This document shows, in pieces, positions 9,223-19,200 of a stretch of DNA of 64,000 nucleotides. Each line of letters starts with the position of its first letter. Position 1 is the first letter of the stretch. Source of the DNA: Desmonostoc muscorum FACHB-395 (GTDB lineage Bacteria > Cyanobacteriota > Cyanobacteriia > Cyanobacteriales > Nostocaceae); assembly GCF_014698035.1 (NCBI RefSeq), contig NZ_JACJSF010000017.1:1-64000 (forward strand). The letters run 5' to 3'. Both the position numbers and the translations under genes were made by a program. The notes beneath the pieces are model-generated. The model was not told the origin of the DNA and ran no database searches. It was given only the letters and a program-made list of their open reading frames with translations.

Positions 9223-9697
9223 GATAAATTTCAGGAGAAGTTGCCCAACTTTTTTGTGGCAACTAAGTATAAAATCTACCACTAAACTTGATACTTTGTG
9301 TTTGAAACAGCTAATAATATACTACTGAGTTCCTAACTTTACTGAATCTATAAAGTTTTCCCGATTTTAGAGAAGATATTGTAAAGATCCTATTTTAATT
9401 AGATAAACTCTAGAATTAATTTACGGAAAAAATTAGAATTTTATCTAACATAAGAATATCCATTGCTAACTTCATAGATAAATCGTAGGCATCAGTTAAA
9501 TTGTAAATTAATATTATTTTTAACTTTATCTACCATGATAAATGCAATTTAAAAGTATGATTATTTTAATTATTTTAAGGGGTTAAAAAATCATCTAAAG
9601 GCTGAATTATTTGATGATTTACTACCTTAAAATTAGTCTCAATTGTAATTGCATTAGTGCATATATTCACAGTTACTAAAAAATAATAATATTTTAA
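9223..9697. promoter_or_regulatory. Divergent intergenic region eboA / eboD
   Basis: About 475 very AT-rich bases between the two oppositely transcribed ebo units; it must hold both promoters. I see no HIP1 site and no clear operator. TATAAT-like boxes are too common in such AT-rich DNA to assign. Confidence 0.5.
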
Positions 9698-10900
9698 ATG
9701 GCTATTAAACAAAAAACCGCTCTTAATCTGCAACCAATTAACCAATGTGTCCGCGTGACCTTCAACTATGATGTTCACTTCACTAGAGGTCTGTTTCAGT
9801 TAGATAATCCTTTATTTGCACAAGTGATTGCCGCAGATGGGGAAACAACCCCAAAGCAAGTACTAGCAGTCGTAGATGGAGGATTTTTACAGTACCAAGA
9901 TGGCTTACTAAAAAAATTATCAGTCTATGCTCAGTATTATGAAGATGTATTAACACTGAGCGGTGAGCCGATAGTAGTTCTTGGTGGAGAAAGAGTTAAG
10001 AACGATTCTAGATTTATAGAGCAAATTCATCAGCGAATAAATGCAGCTGGATTGTGCCGTCACTCATACGTTTTAGCAATTGGAGGTGGAGCCGTCCTAG
10101 ATATGGTAGGATACGCAGCAACAACGGCTCATCGAGGAATTCGGCTGCTACGAGTACCGACAACAGTATTAGGGCAAAACGATTCGGGTGTAGGGGTAAA
10201 GAACGGAATCAATGCTTTCGGCAAGAAAAACTTTTTGGGTACATTCATGCCGCCTTATGCTGTCTTAAATGACTTTGATTTTCTGACTAGCCTTGACGAT
10301 CGAGATTGGCGATCGGGTATTGCGGAAGCGGTGAAAGTAGCGCTGATTAGAGATGCAGATTTCTTCGATTTCATTATGACTAATGCCGATCAATTGGCTA
10401 ATCGGGATATGGACATAATGGAAAGATTGATCTATCGCTGTTCGCAGTTGCATTTAGAGCATATTGCTGGTGGCGGCGATCCATTTGAAATGGGTTCATC
10501 GCGTCCTTTGGATTTTGGACACTGGGCTGCTCATAAACTAGAGCATTTAACTAATTACAGTTTACGTCACGGTGAAGCTGTGGCGATCGGTATTGCTTTG
10601 GATACGACCTATTCATATTTAACAGGTCAACTTTTGAAATCTGAGTGGCAAAGTGTTCTATATACACTCAGTAAGCTAGGATTCACATTATACGTGTCGG
10701 CGCTGACAGAGCAATTAGATCAACTAGACCATCCCGATTGTCTATTTAGGGGGCTTACCGAGTTCCGCGAACACTTGGGAGGAAATTTGACAATTACCCT
10801 TCTAGAAGGAATTGGGCAAGGAATAGAAGTCCACCAGGTGGATTTGTCTTTGTATAGAGATGCTATTTTGATGCTGCAAGATTGGCAACTCTCGCATTGA
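9698..10900 (+). CDS. eboD: EboD: sugar-phosphate cyclase / 3-dehydroquinate-synthase-like enzyme
   Basis: 400 residues of the AroB superfamily. NAD-binding and core stretches: VLAIGGGAVLDMVGYAA, RVPTTVLGQNDSGVGVKNG. Zinc ligands are in place: Glu in SGIAEAVKVALI, His in PLDFGHWAAHKLE and His in SLRHGEAVAIGIALD. It differs from housekeeping AroB and matches the EboD branch, which is close to the cyclases making valiolone- or gadusol-type rings. Divergently transcribed from eboA and the other ebo genes. The product would be a cyclitol-like metabolite that could be the molecule handled by the other Ebo proteins; that link is inference. Confidence 0.87.
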   Translation: MAIKQKTALNLQPINQCVRVTFNYDVHFTRGLFQLDNPLFAQVIAADGETTPKQVLAVVDGGFLQYQDGLLKKLSVYAQYYEDVLTLSGEPIVVLGGERVKNDSRFIEQIHQRINAAGLCRHSYVLAIGGGAVLDMVGYAATTAHRGIRLLRVPTTVLGQNDSGVGVKNGINAFGKKNFLGTFMPPYAVLNDFDFLTSLDDRDWRSGIAEAVKVALIRDADFFDFIMTNADQLANRDMDIMERLIYRCSQLHLEHIAGGGDPFEMGSSRPLDFGHWAAHKLEHLTNYSLRHGEAVAIGIALDTTYSYLTGQLLKSEWQSVLYTLSKLGFTLYVSALTEQLDQLDHPDCLFRGLTEFREHLGGNLTITLLEGIGQGIEVHQVDLSLYRDAILMLQDWQLSH

Positions 10901-10974
10901 TTCTCTCTTGGCTTACTTAGCTGTTTTTTTAAGGGACTTCCAAGTAATAAAATATCCCAATATTTCTTGTGAGA

Positions 10975-11018
10975 TGGGCATCTTGCCCGTCCTGTGAATT
11001 GGGCGGGCAAGATGCCCA
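10975..11018. terminator. Hairpin downstream of eboD (dispersed palindrome)
   Basis: TGGGCATCTTGCCCG (10975-10989) pairs perfectly with CGGGCAAGATGCCCA (11004-11018). The right arm and the following CCCCACAAGATT recur next to MITE A near 1638-1666, so this is a dispersed repeat that may act as an end-of-transcript hairpin for eboD. Confidence 0.55.
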
Positions 11019-11204
11019 CCCCACAAGATTGAATAATTTATTTATTGGACATAATACTGGAGTTTAGACTAAAAGCAGGCCATCGTTAACCGCAGAATGT
11101 ACGTGTCGTTACTATAAAATTTGTAGGTCTAAACTACAGTCAACTAAAACGGGAGCAATAACTTCAGAATACTCTTTTTTGAACTATTTTATTTCTTTCT
11201 TTGC

Positions 11205-11597
11205 TTATTCGAGTGATTTTACTCGATGTTTTTCGCTAACCAATTCTATCCATGTATCGCGATCGTTAATACCATCAAACTCTGGATCGATTTTCATAGG
11301 CAGCCTGATGCGCCAAAGCTTTTTGCATAGTACTGCCCAATTAGGATCGAGAAGTTTGGGTAAAATCTCTTGATACTCTTGCTCAGATATCTCAAAAGGT
11401 TTCCAGATAAAGTTGGGACTCATACTGCCACCAACCCAACCTTTGAGAAGAAGAATATTGAGAATATGAAGCGGTGGAAAAACGTTGCAAACAGTTAAGT
11501 TCGGCAGGTCATACAGGAAAGTGCTTAAAGGTTCTTCTAGATCGCCACAATCGCAGAGAGACCACTCTTGCCTAGAATATTTGATAATTCTTTCCAT
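11205..11597 (-). CDS. Unknown protein (about 130 aa) downstream of hfq
   Basis: I do not recognise this protein. The open frame extends upstream to 11795, but that part overlaps hfq in another frame, so I place the start at the internal ATG giving MERIIKYSRQEWSLCDCGD. It has a CDC motif near the start, a hydrophobic FPPLHILNILLLKGWVGGS and a charged, tryptophan-containing C-terminus. It follows hfq on the same strand about 75 bases later and could be co-transcribed. No signal peptide. Function unknown. Confidence 0.55.
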   Translation of the reverse strand: MERIIKYSRQEWSLCDCGDLEEPLSTFLYDLPNLTVCNVFPPLHILNILLLKGWVGGSMSPNFIWKPFEISEQEYQEILPKLLDPNWAVLCKKLWRIRLPMKIDPEFDGINDRDTWIELVSEKHRVKSLE

Positions 11598-11673
11598 AGC
11601 TCCAATATCCGATTCGTCCCTCGCAGTTGAGCCAAAAGTAGCAATTGCGCCTTCTACCTGATCTGCCTCACTG

Positions 11674-11892
11674 CTAACTTGTTTTCGGTTTGATGTATGC
11701 GATCGCTTGTTTCCAAACGGTGGTTTGCTGACTGTTTTCATCAGCAATACAGATGCACTGTGGATCTTGCCATAAAACCTTTCCTGTGAGTACATCCTGA
11801 GTTACCAGCTTTAACTCAACTGGCGTTGTTTGTTTAATCAGGTTTTGGACTTGTCTAATACTGGGTAAAGTGGTGTCAAATTCGGTAAGCAT
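11674..11892 (-). CDS. hfq: Hfq, cyanobacterial type (72 aa)
   Basis: RNA-binding Sm-like hexamer subunit. The sequence MLTEFDTTLPSIRQVQNLI, then VELKLVTQDVLTGKVLWQD (Sm1) and TTVWKQAIAYIKP (Sm2), is the short cyanobacterial Hfq. The frame is open for 32 more codons upstream, but the start at MLTEFD fits the family, and a longer form would run into dapF. In cyanobacteria Hfq lacks the usual sRNA-binding residues and is linked to type IV pili and motility. Divergent from dapF with a 69-base gap, an arrangement common in cyanobacteria. Confidence 0.9.
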   Translation of the reverse strand: MLTEFDTTLPSIRQVQNLIKQTTPVELKLVTQDVLTGKVLWQDPQCICIADENSQQTTVWKQAIAYIKPKTS

Positions 11893-11961
11893 TTTTAGTA
11901 AAGATGAACGTACAAGGCAAAATAAAGAGTAACTAATCCTTGATAATTCATCCTTGAGAAA

Positions 11962-12801
11962 ATGGCAATCGAATTTACTAAGTATCATGGTCTGGGTAAC
12001 GATTTTATTCTGATTGACAATCGCTCGTCATCTTTGCCCGTATTGACTCCAGAGCAAGCCATCCAGTTGTGCGATCGCCATTTTGGTATCGGTGCTGATG
12101 GTGTTATTTTTGCCCTACCTGGAGAAAACGGCACTGACTACACCATGCGGATTTTTAATTCTGATGGTTCAGAACCAGAAATGTGTGGCAATGGCATTCG
12201 CTGTTTAGCTGGCTTTTTGGCAGATTTAGAAGGTGAATCCCGGAATAAAGATTCATATCGCATTCATACTTTGGGTGGTGTAATGACTCCCCAACTCTTA
12301 TCTGATGGTCTAGTTAAAGTAGACATGGGTTTACCCAGATTACTCGCTGGCGAAATTCCTACCACTCTTGCACCTGTTGAAGAAAAAGTCATTTCTCAGC
12401 AGTTGGAGGTGGCGGGGAAAACTTGGGATGTCACTTGTGTAAGTATGGGAAATCCTCACTGCATTACCTTTGTGGAAGATGTAGCAGCAATTGAACTAGA
12501 AAGCATAGGCCCGAAATTTGAGCATCACCTAGTTTTTCCCCAACGCATAAATACTGAATTTATTCAAGTGGTACGCCCTGACTATTTAAAAATGCGGGTG
12601 TGGGAACGGGGTGCTGGGATTACATTAGCTTGTGGAACTGGTGCTTGCGCTTCTTTAGTGGCTGGTGTGTTAACCGGAAAATGCGATCGCACTGCCACTG
12701 TAGAATTACCTGGTGGTCCCTTGCAAATTGAATGGTCAGAAATCGACCAACGGGTTTACATGACAGGCCCGGCTGAAAAGGTATTCACGGGGAAATTGTA
12801 A
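11962..12801 (+). CDS. dapF: Diaminopimelate epimerase
   Basis: Converts LL- to meso-diaminopimelate for lysine and peptidoglycan synthesis. 279 residues, normal length. The two catalytic cysteines are in MCGNGIRC (Cys75) and [10 protein letters not shown] (Cys224); the N-terminal [13 protein letters not shown] is classical. Start ATG at 11962, divergent from hfq. Cytoplasmic and surely functional. Confidence 0.97.
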   Translation: MAIEFTKYHGLGNDFILIDNRSSSLPVLTPEQAIQLCDRHFGIGADGVIFALPGENGTDYTMRIFNSDGSEPEMCGNGIRCLAGFLADLEGESRNKDSYRIHTLGGVMTPQLLSDGLVKVDMGLPRLLAGEIPTTLAPVEEKVISQQLEVAGKTWDVTCVSMGNPHCITFVEDVAAIELESIGPKFEHHLVFPQRINTEFIQVVRPDYLKMRVWERGAGITLACGTGACASLVAGVLTGKCDRTATVELPGGPLQIEWSEIDQRVYMTGPAEKVFTGKL

Positions 12802-12839
12802 CCGACTTACCACCGACATTAGGCAAGTATTAGAGTTAC

Positions 12840-12929
12840 AGGACTTATGCAAAATCATGAAAAAACGAACCACAGAGGCGCAGAGGACACGGAGAAATAA
12901 GAGTTTCAGAGAGTTCTTGCGTAAGTCCT
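12840..12929. repeat. 90-bp MITE-like element with 13-bp inverted ends
   Basis: AGGACTTATGCAA (12840-12852) is inverted as TTGCGTAAGTCCT (12917-12929), with one mismatch. The interior contains ACCACAGAGGCGCAGAGG, a sequence seen again inside the unrelated MITE at 29699-29808 (ACCACAGAGACGCAGAGG). Non-coding. Confidence 0.6.
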
Positions 12930-12947
12930 AAGTTATTTTGAGGGTTT

Positions 12948-12996
12948 GTAGTAAGGACTTTAGTGTTTAGAAAATCAGGACTAAAGTCCTTACTAC
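12948..12996. terminator. 17-bp perfect hairpin between convergent dapF and the transporter
   Basis: GTAGTAAGGACTTTAGT (12948-12964) pairs perfectly with ACTAAAGTCCTTACTAC (12980-12996). The position between convergent genes suggests a bidirectional terminator or transcript-end hairpin. It is also a dispersed palindrome type seen in Nostoc genomes. Confidence 0.6.
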
Positions 12997-13003
12997 GAAC
13001 TTA

Positions 13004-14002
13004 TTAAGATTCACTTTCTTGTAGAGATTGTATGGGGGGATTAACGCTAGATTTGATAGATCCTTGGTTAGAAATTGCTAAATATATACCCCCTAAAATT
13101 AATGCCAACCCTAGCAAGTTAAAAATACTCAAATTTTCCGAGAAAAGTATCCAAGCAAGAATAGCAACAATCACTGGATTGAGTAACAAAAGTAAAGAGA
13201 TAAATCCTGAAGAAAAAGTTTTCAGGCTGTATACAATTAGCCCATGACCCAAGGCTTCGCAAATAGCAGCTAGTGCAAATACTACTAACCACCCTGACAA
13301 AGAAACTGGCAAAGGTTGTTTTTCAAAGATTAGCACTACTGGTATCATCAATGAAGTTGCGATGACACAGCGCCACAGAAGGATAGTAATAATTGAAAAC
13401 TTATTGCGGATTTGCTCGATCAGTAAAAAGTTTGCTGCATAAAATATCGATGATATCAGGGCAACAGCATCACCTGTAAAATTATTATTAGAGCGTAATA
13501 AATCTTCAAATCCAACTGCGATCGCGCCGATTATGGCTAATATCAGACCGATGATAAATTTACGTCCAAAAATCTGATTAAAAAATAGCCATCCTCCTAA
13601 TGTAGTAAATAGCGGATTTAGACTACCTAACGCATTAGCATTAGCAGCACCAGTCTGGGTTAGCGCCCAAGTCCAAGATAATCTACCTAATACATGAACT
13701 AGACCCACTGCTATTAAAAACGATATCTCTTTGATTGGATAAGGCTGCTGTGGTAATACAGGTTCATCATCTTTAATATGAATTCGTGCTTGGTTAATTC
13801 CACTCCATAATCCAAAGATAATAGTCGCTATCCATAAACGATTAAATAATGTAGCAGTAGCGCTCATTTCTCTAAGAGCAATTTTAATAAATATTGCTGT
13901 TGAAGATAAAGCTAATAATGCAATTATTACTATGATTATCGGCAGGATGTTTAAAGTTTTATCAGGCTTTTCTGTTGTTAGGCTTAATTGATTTTCTGCC
14001 AT
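13004..14002 (-). CDS. EamA-family (DMT) transporter
   Basis: 332 residues with about ten hydrophobic helices in two EamA halves (first helix ILPIIIVIIALLALSSTAIF; second half from DAVALISSIFYAANFLLI; end LGLALILGGIYLAIS). A metabolite exporter or permease of the plasma membrane; the substrate cannot be told from sequence. Monocistronic, convergent with dapF. The N-terminus is cytoplasmic and charged. Confidence 0.88.
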   Translation of the reverse strand: MAENQLSLTTEKPDKTLNILPIIIVIIALLALSSTAIFIKIALREMSATATLFNRLWIATIIFGLWSGINQARIHIKDDEPVLPQQPYPIKEISFLIAVGLVHVLGRLSWTWALTQTGAANANALGSLNPLFTTLGGWLFFNQIFGRKFIIGLILAIIGAIAVGFEDLLRSNNNFTGDAVALISSIFYAANFLLIEQIRNKFSIITILLWRCVIATSLMIPVVLIFEKQPLPVSLSGWLVVFALAAICEALGHGLIVYSLKTFSSGFISLLLLLNPVIVAILAWILFSENLSIFNLLGLALILGGIYLAISNQGSIKSSVNPPIQSLQESES

Positions 14003-14098
14003 TTAGTTTATATTTATTATACGAACCACCAAGTGCGCCTTCTCTACGAGACACTACGTGAACGCGCAGCGTCTCGTTAGAGAAGGGAGAAGGAGCAA

Positions 14099-14737
14099 TT
14101 ATTTAGGATTACTTAGGTAATAGTGCCATAGAAGTCTTGCCGCAACTGCTCGCCACGGCCGCCAGTGCTGTGTCATTGCTTCCAGTTGAACTGGTGTTGG
14201 ACGTGTCGCCAAGTTTTTGATTTTTTGCAAAGCGATCGCGATCGCTAAATCGCCTTTAGGAAAGACATCAGGACGTTGCAGCGCCATGAGTAAATAAATA
14301 TCAACTGTCCAGTCTCCTATACCTTTGAGATGCTTTAACTCAGTTCTGATAGTAGTTTCATCCATTCTTTCCAGCTTGCTGAGGTCAAGCTGATCGCTTG
14401 CGATCGCATTCGCCAATCCACGACAGTATAGAATCTTTTGCCGACTGAATCCAATCCCTCTTAATTGAATATCATCCAATGTCAGAAAATTTTCTGGCGT
14501 TAGCGGTACAATAACCCCACATAGACGGTTAAATACAGCCCTTGCAGCTGCTACGGAAACTTGCTGTTCTAGAATTATGCACAGAAGCGTTGCAAAACCT
14601 GGTTCTCTTGACCATATTGGTGGAGGCCCGAGTGTTTCTAAAATCCGAGCCAAATCGCTGTCAAGATTGGCAAGCACCATTAAACCACGGGTGAGACTTT
14701 CTTCAGTCAATGATTCTAGTTCAGGTATTTGAGTCAT
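14099..14737 (-). CDS. alkA: DNA-3-methyladenine glycosylase II family (AlkA-like)
   Basis: Base-excision glycosylase of the HhH-GPD superfamily that removes alkylated purines. 212 residues from the ATG giving MTQIPELESLTEES, which overlaps the end of ada by 17 bases; the frame runs further upstream but only inside ada. The helix-hairpin-helix is LKHLKGIGDWTVDIYLLM, with the catalytic aspartate in GDWTVD; the GFSRQKI region is also typical. No N-terminal TATA-like domain as in E. coli AlkA. Translational coupling to ada indicates a joint alkylation-damage response. Confidence 0.88.
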   Translation of the reverse strand: MTQIPELESLTEESLTRGLMVLANLDSDLARILETLGPPPIWSREPGFATLLCIILEQQVSVAAARAVFNRLCGVIVPLTPENFLTLDDIQLRGIGFSRQKILYCRGLANAIASDQLDLSKLERMDETTIRTELKHLKGIGDWTVDIYLLMALQRPDVFPKGDLAIAIALQKIKNLATRPTPVQLEAMTQHWRPWRAVAARLLWHYYLSNPK

Positions 14738-15806
14738 CTTTAATCGATTTCGATTCTTGTACAAGTAGTTTTTGTTTGCGCTCAATCCCCCAACGATAAC
14801 CACCAAGACTGCCATCACTCCGCAGCACCCGATGACAGGGTATAATCACTGCGATCGGGTTAGCTCCACAAGCATTCCCCACAGCGCGGACTGCTTGGGG
14901 TTTGGCAATATCACGGGCAATATCAGTGTAGGTACGAGTTTCGCTATAGGGAATTTTTTGTAATACTTGCCAAACCTGTTTCTGAAATGCTGTCCCACGG
15001 ATATCGAGTGGTAAATCGAGATGTATTTCATCTCCCGCAATCAAGTCGAGGATTCCTTGTATCCATTCTTTGTGTATGTGGTCATCACGTATGATGTGCG
15101 CTTGGTGAAATTCTTGATTCAAGATGTGTTCAAGTTTGTCTGCTTCACCACCTAGTTTAACGGCACAAATCCCCTTGTCTGTTGTTGCCACCAGTAAATA
15201 TCCTAGCGGACATGGAGCGATCGCATAGACAATGTTGATTGTCTTTCCAGCTTGTTGGTAAATTTTTGGTGTCATTCCCAGTTGCTTCGGTGCTTTTTCA
15301 TAAACTTGACTACTTGAACCATACCCCGTGTCATAAACTGCATGAGCAATTTCCTCCCCTGACTGGAGACGCTGCTTTAATCGTTGGCTACGCAGCGCAT
15401 CTGCATATTGAAAAGGGGATACACCAATTATTTGCTTGAATACCTTTTGCAAATAACTGGAACTCATTTCCACCTGAGAGCATAATTCTGAGAGGGTGGG
15501 GATGCGATCGCTTTGTGCTTCAATGTATCGGCATACTGCTAAGACTTTCGCTTTGGCTGGATTTGAAACTGTTTCAAATTGTGGCTGACAGCGTTTACAA
15601 GGTCGAAAACCTGCACTTTGAGCCTCTTGTACCGACTGGAAGAAACAAACTTGATTGCGATTTGGTCTGCGACTAGGGCAAATAGGTCGGCAATAAATGC
15701 CTGTGGAACGAACACCGTAGAAAAACTTGCCGTCAATTGTGGCATCTCGGTTGAGAACGGCTTTCCAGAGGGTTTCTTCAAAAAGTTGTGTCTGTTGTAA
15801 TTGCAT
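14721..15806 (-). CDS. ada: Ada: methyl-DNA repair protein and transcription activator
   Basis: 361 residues with the full three-part layout: an N-terminal zinc domain with four cysteines (Cys39, Cys43, Cys70, Cys73 in GIYCRPIC and GFRPCKRC), of which the first takes methyl from phosphotriesters; an AraC-type helix-turn-helix domain (about 85-185); and a C-terminal O6-methylguanine methyltransferase with IIPCHRV, whose cysteine takes the methyl group. Methylated Ada would activate its own operon. The alkA gene follows with a 17-base overlap. The start at 15806 is the only good ATG. Confidence 0.95.
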   Translation of the reverse strand: MQLQQTQLFEETLWKAVLNRDATIDGKFFYGVRSTGIYCRPICPSRRPNRNQVCFFQSVQEAQSAGFRPCKRCQPQFETVSNPAKAKVLAVCRYIEAQSDRIPTLSELCSQVEMSSSYLQKVFKQIIGVSPFQYADALRSQRLKQRLQSGEEIAHAVYDTGYGSSSQVYEKAPKQLGMTPKIYQQAGKTINIVYAIAPCPLGYLLVATTDKGICAVKLGGEADKLEHILNQEFHQAHIIRDDHIHKEWIQGILDLIAGDEIHLDLPLDIRGTAFQKQVWQVLQKIPYSETRTYTDIARDIAKPQAVRAVGNACGANPIAVIIPCHRVLRSDGSLGGYRWGIERKQKLLVQESKSIKDDSNT

Positions 15807-16274
15807 TCATGCCACCTCTGCCCTTTCTGTTACGCTATGTACAAAGCTGCTAACACTAGATTAAGTGGATTGAAAACCACTTTCTATCTGATTGTTGTGA
15901 TCGAAGTCGGCTTTGGTCACTGCAACCACGGCTAGACGGTGTTCTGGGTGCGTAATTTTCGAGAATAATTTATGAGAATTTAGGATTATTTGGGTAGATG
16001 TTTAGCGATCGCTTTTTTGGAGTTTTGCTACTTTTTACTGTTCTCGTGTTTTCGGCTTGGGTAACAGTTCACTATGAATATCTACTCAGGATGATTCATT
16101 CAATATATCTAAAAGTTCTTGAGGAATTTTGAGAGTCTGTTTATACAGCAGTTTTCAAATGGATAGCTGTGTAGCGACTATCTTAAGTGTCAAGCGATGC
16201 CTACAGCGGTAAACTACGCACTTTAAAATTATGCTACTTTTAACGACTTTTCTAGTGTTTTTTTTTTAACTCTT
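15807..16274. other. Intergenic region upstream of ada, no gene seen
   Basis: About 470 bases between ada (start) and the end of the NACHT gene. It should contain the ada promoter. I see no long frame, tRNA or strong hairpin. A run of ten T at about 16258-16268 precedes the NACHT stop on the opposite strand. Confidence 0.5.
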
Positions 16275-19200
16275 TTACTTCTCTAATTGTGCCAACTTTT
16301 GTTGAGCAAACTCTTGCACTTGCTCATCTGGGTCATTCTCTGCTTTGTCGCGCAACAGTGGTAAAGTCTGGGGATGCTGAGGAAATTGCTTGATAATTAT
16401 CTCAAGTGCAACGCGCCGAGGGTTGATTTCATAGTCTTGCTTACGCTCAAAGGGGTCATTTACGGTGCAGTTGTAGTAAATTTCAAACAATTCAGGCTGA
16501 CTTCTGAAGTGTCTAGCTAATACTTGGATGGCTGCACGTCGCACATTCCCTTCATTATCAGCAGTAGCGCGTTCTTTGAGAAAGGAGCGGATGTCTGGGT
16601 CATCTTTGAAATTGCTGGCTAATGCTTGGATGGCTGCACGTCGCACATCCTCATCATTATCAGCAGTGGCACGGTCTTTGAGAAAGGAGCGGGTGTCTGG
16701 GTCATCTTTGAAATTACTCGCTAATGCTTGGATGGCTGCACGTCGCACATACTCATCATTATCAGCAGTAGCGCGGTCTTTAAGAATCAAGCGGGTGTCT
16801 GGGTCATCTTTGAAATTGCTGGCTAATGCTTCGATAGCCCCACGTCGAACATCCCCATCATCAGCAGTAACGCGGTCTTTAAGAATCAAGCGGGTGTCTG
16901 GGTCATCTTTGAAATTGCTGGCTAATGCTTGGATGGCTGCACGTCGCACATCCTCATCATTATCAGCAGTGGCGCGGTCTTTGAGAATCGAGCTGGTGTC
17001 TGGGTCATCTTTGAAATTACTCGCTAATGCTTGGATAGCTCCACGTCGAACATCCCCATCATTATCAGCATTAGCGCGTTCTTTGAGAATCGAGCGGGTG
17101 TCTGGGTCATCTTTGAAATTACTCGCTAATGCTTCGATGGCTCCACGTCGCACATACCCATCCTTAGAAGTGGCACAGCGTTTAAGAAAGGAGCGGGTGT
17201 CTGGATCATCTTTGAAATTGCTGGCTAATGCTTGGATAGCTGCACCTCGCACATACCCTGATTCATCAGCAGCAGCAGGGTATTTGAGAAAGGAGCGGGT
17301 GTCTGGGTCATCTTTGAAATTACTGACTAATGCTTGGATAGTTGCACGTCGCACATCTCTATCATTATCAGCAATGGCGCGGTTTTTGAGAAAGAAGCGG
17401 GTGTTCGGGTCATCTTTGAAATTGCTGGCTAATGCTTGGATAGCTGTACGTCGCACATCCCTATCATTATCAGCAGTAGCGCGGTTTTTGAGAAAGGAGG
17501 GGGTATCTGGGTTCTCTTTGAAATTGCTTGCTAATGCTCGGATAGCTGCATATCGCACAGACCCATCCTTAGAATTGGCACGGTCTTTGATAAACGAGCG
17601 GGTGTCCGGGTCATCTGGTAAATTACTGGCTAATGCTTCGATGGCTGCACGTCGCACATACCCTGATTCATCAGCAGTGGCGCAGTCTTTGAGCCAGTGT
17701 AAGGTATCGTTGTAATCTTTCCAAATTGCGGCGACTGTTGCAACTGCTTGAGTGCGAACTTCTTGAACTAGCTTAGTTTCTTCGTTATCCAAGAAAGAGT
17801 AATAGTACCAGAGATCATATTTAGTTAAGTCTTGTAGCTTGTTAAGCAATTTATGAGCTGTTGACGCAATCACTGAGCGATTTCTCACTTCTGCAAGGCA
17901 CTTAGCTGCTAAAAACAGGTTGATAAACTTTTCCTCTTCCCCATCTTGCGCCATTAAGTAATCAAGAATTTCACCAACAAATTTCGCATCAATCATTCCC
18001 GCAATTAGCAGCAATACTTCATGCCAAGTTTCATCTTGCCAGTGTTTGCCAAAAACTTCAGCTTTGAGATACTCAATTGAAATACTGCGTTCCTTCTCAA
18101 ACTGCCAGACAAACTCCCAAGCACAGAAATATTCTAAAAAAGTCCGATGCACAAAGGCATAGTAATCTGCACCCAAGAAACATAAAATAAAGTTGCGATC
18201 GCGCAGTTGTTTCATCAACCGTCTGGCTTTATCTCTAGCATCACTTACTGGTATGCTTTGCAGATATTTAGTGAAAATTGCTTCTAAATCATCCGCATAG
18301 ATAATGTTGCCAGCTAAACCTTTTTCACTGGTTTGCATTTGATAAGCAACTTGACGCAACATTGCCTGTTTATCTTTATAATCAATAATGTCCAGACGTT
18401 CATCCGGCTTTAAATTGCGTCCCTCGTCCCAATTATGCAACAGAACTTCTGAAGCATCTTTATACAGTTCACTTCTATCTCTGGGCAATTCTCGCTTGAG
18501 ATTGAGAATTGCCATCATGGTTAACAGCAGAGGATTTTGTGCAAGTTCAGCAATTGCTTTCGATTCATTAATTACTCTTTGTAGCCGCTCTCGTTTAATA
18601 TTTTTATCTCTTTCTTCCGCTTGACTAAAAGTTTTATCATGCCAACGTTCGATAAAATCTTGAATTTGTGCTGGTTCTAAATCTTGCAACATAAAGTGGC
18701 GAAACTCTGCATCTCGCAATTGTTGCTGCTTATAGCCGATAATCCGAGAAGTGACAATTACCTGCACATCGGGATATTCATTAGTGAAGCGATGAATACA
18801 GGTAATTACTTCTTCCCGCTTCGCCGATTCAAAGACTTCATCCAAACCATCAAACATGACTAAAGCGTTACCAGCCTTTAGCAGCTCATGCAATTTATGC
18901 TGATTGAGGTGATAAAAACAATTGGGACTATTATGGTAAAATTGGAGAAAATTATTACAACTACCCGCATCGCGATCGCGCATATAATTGCGTAATTCAA
19001 TCAGCAAAGGAATTGGCAGATTAAAATCATTCTGTTCGAGAGTTTTTTCTACCCAATCCAATGCTAGATATTGCAACAATGTAGACTTGCCGGAACCAGG
19101 ATCGCCTAGAATAACTAAATAGTTCTTACGTTGCTTCTCTCGGACAACATCTAATACTGAACGGATTGGCTGTTCAAAATAATTGCGTTGATAACGTTCT

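Noticed and set aside
11598..11795. Upstream extension of the unknown gene near hfq
   Set aside because: It overlaps most of hfq in another frame; hfq has strong family identity.
16528..17715. Long open frame (395 codons) on the plus strand
   Set aside because: It is the reverse complement of the tandem HEAT repeats; the open frame follows from the repeat unit length being a multiple of three. The minus-strand gene carries clear NACHT motifs.
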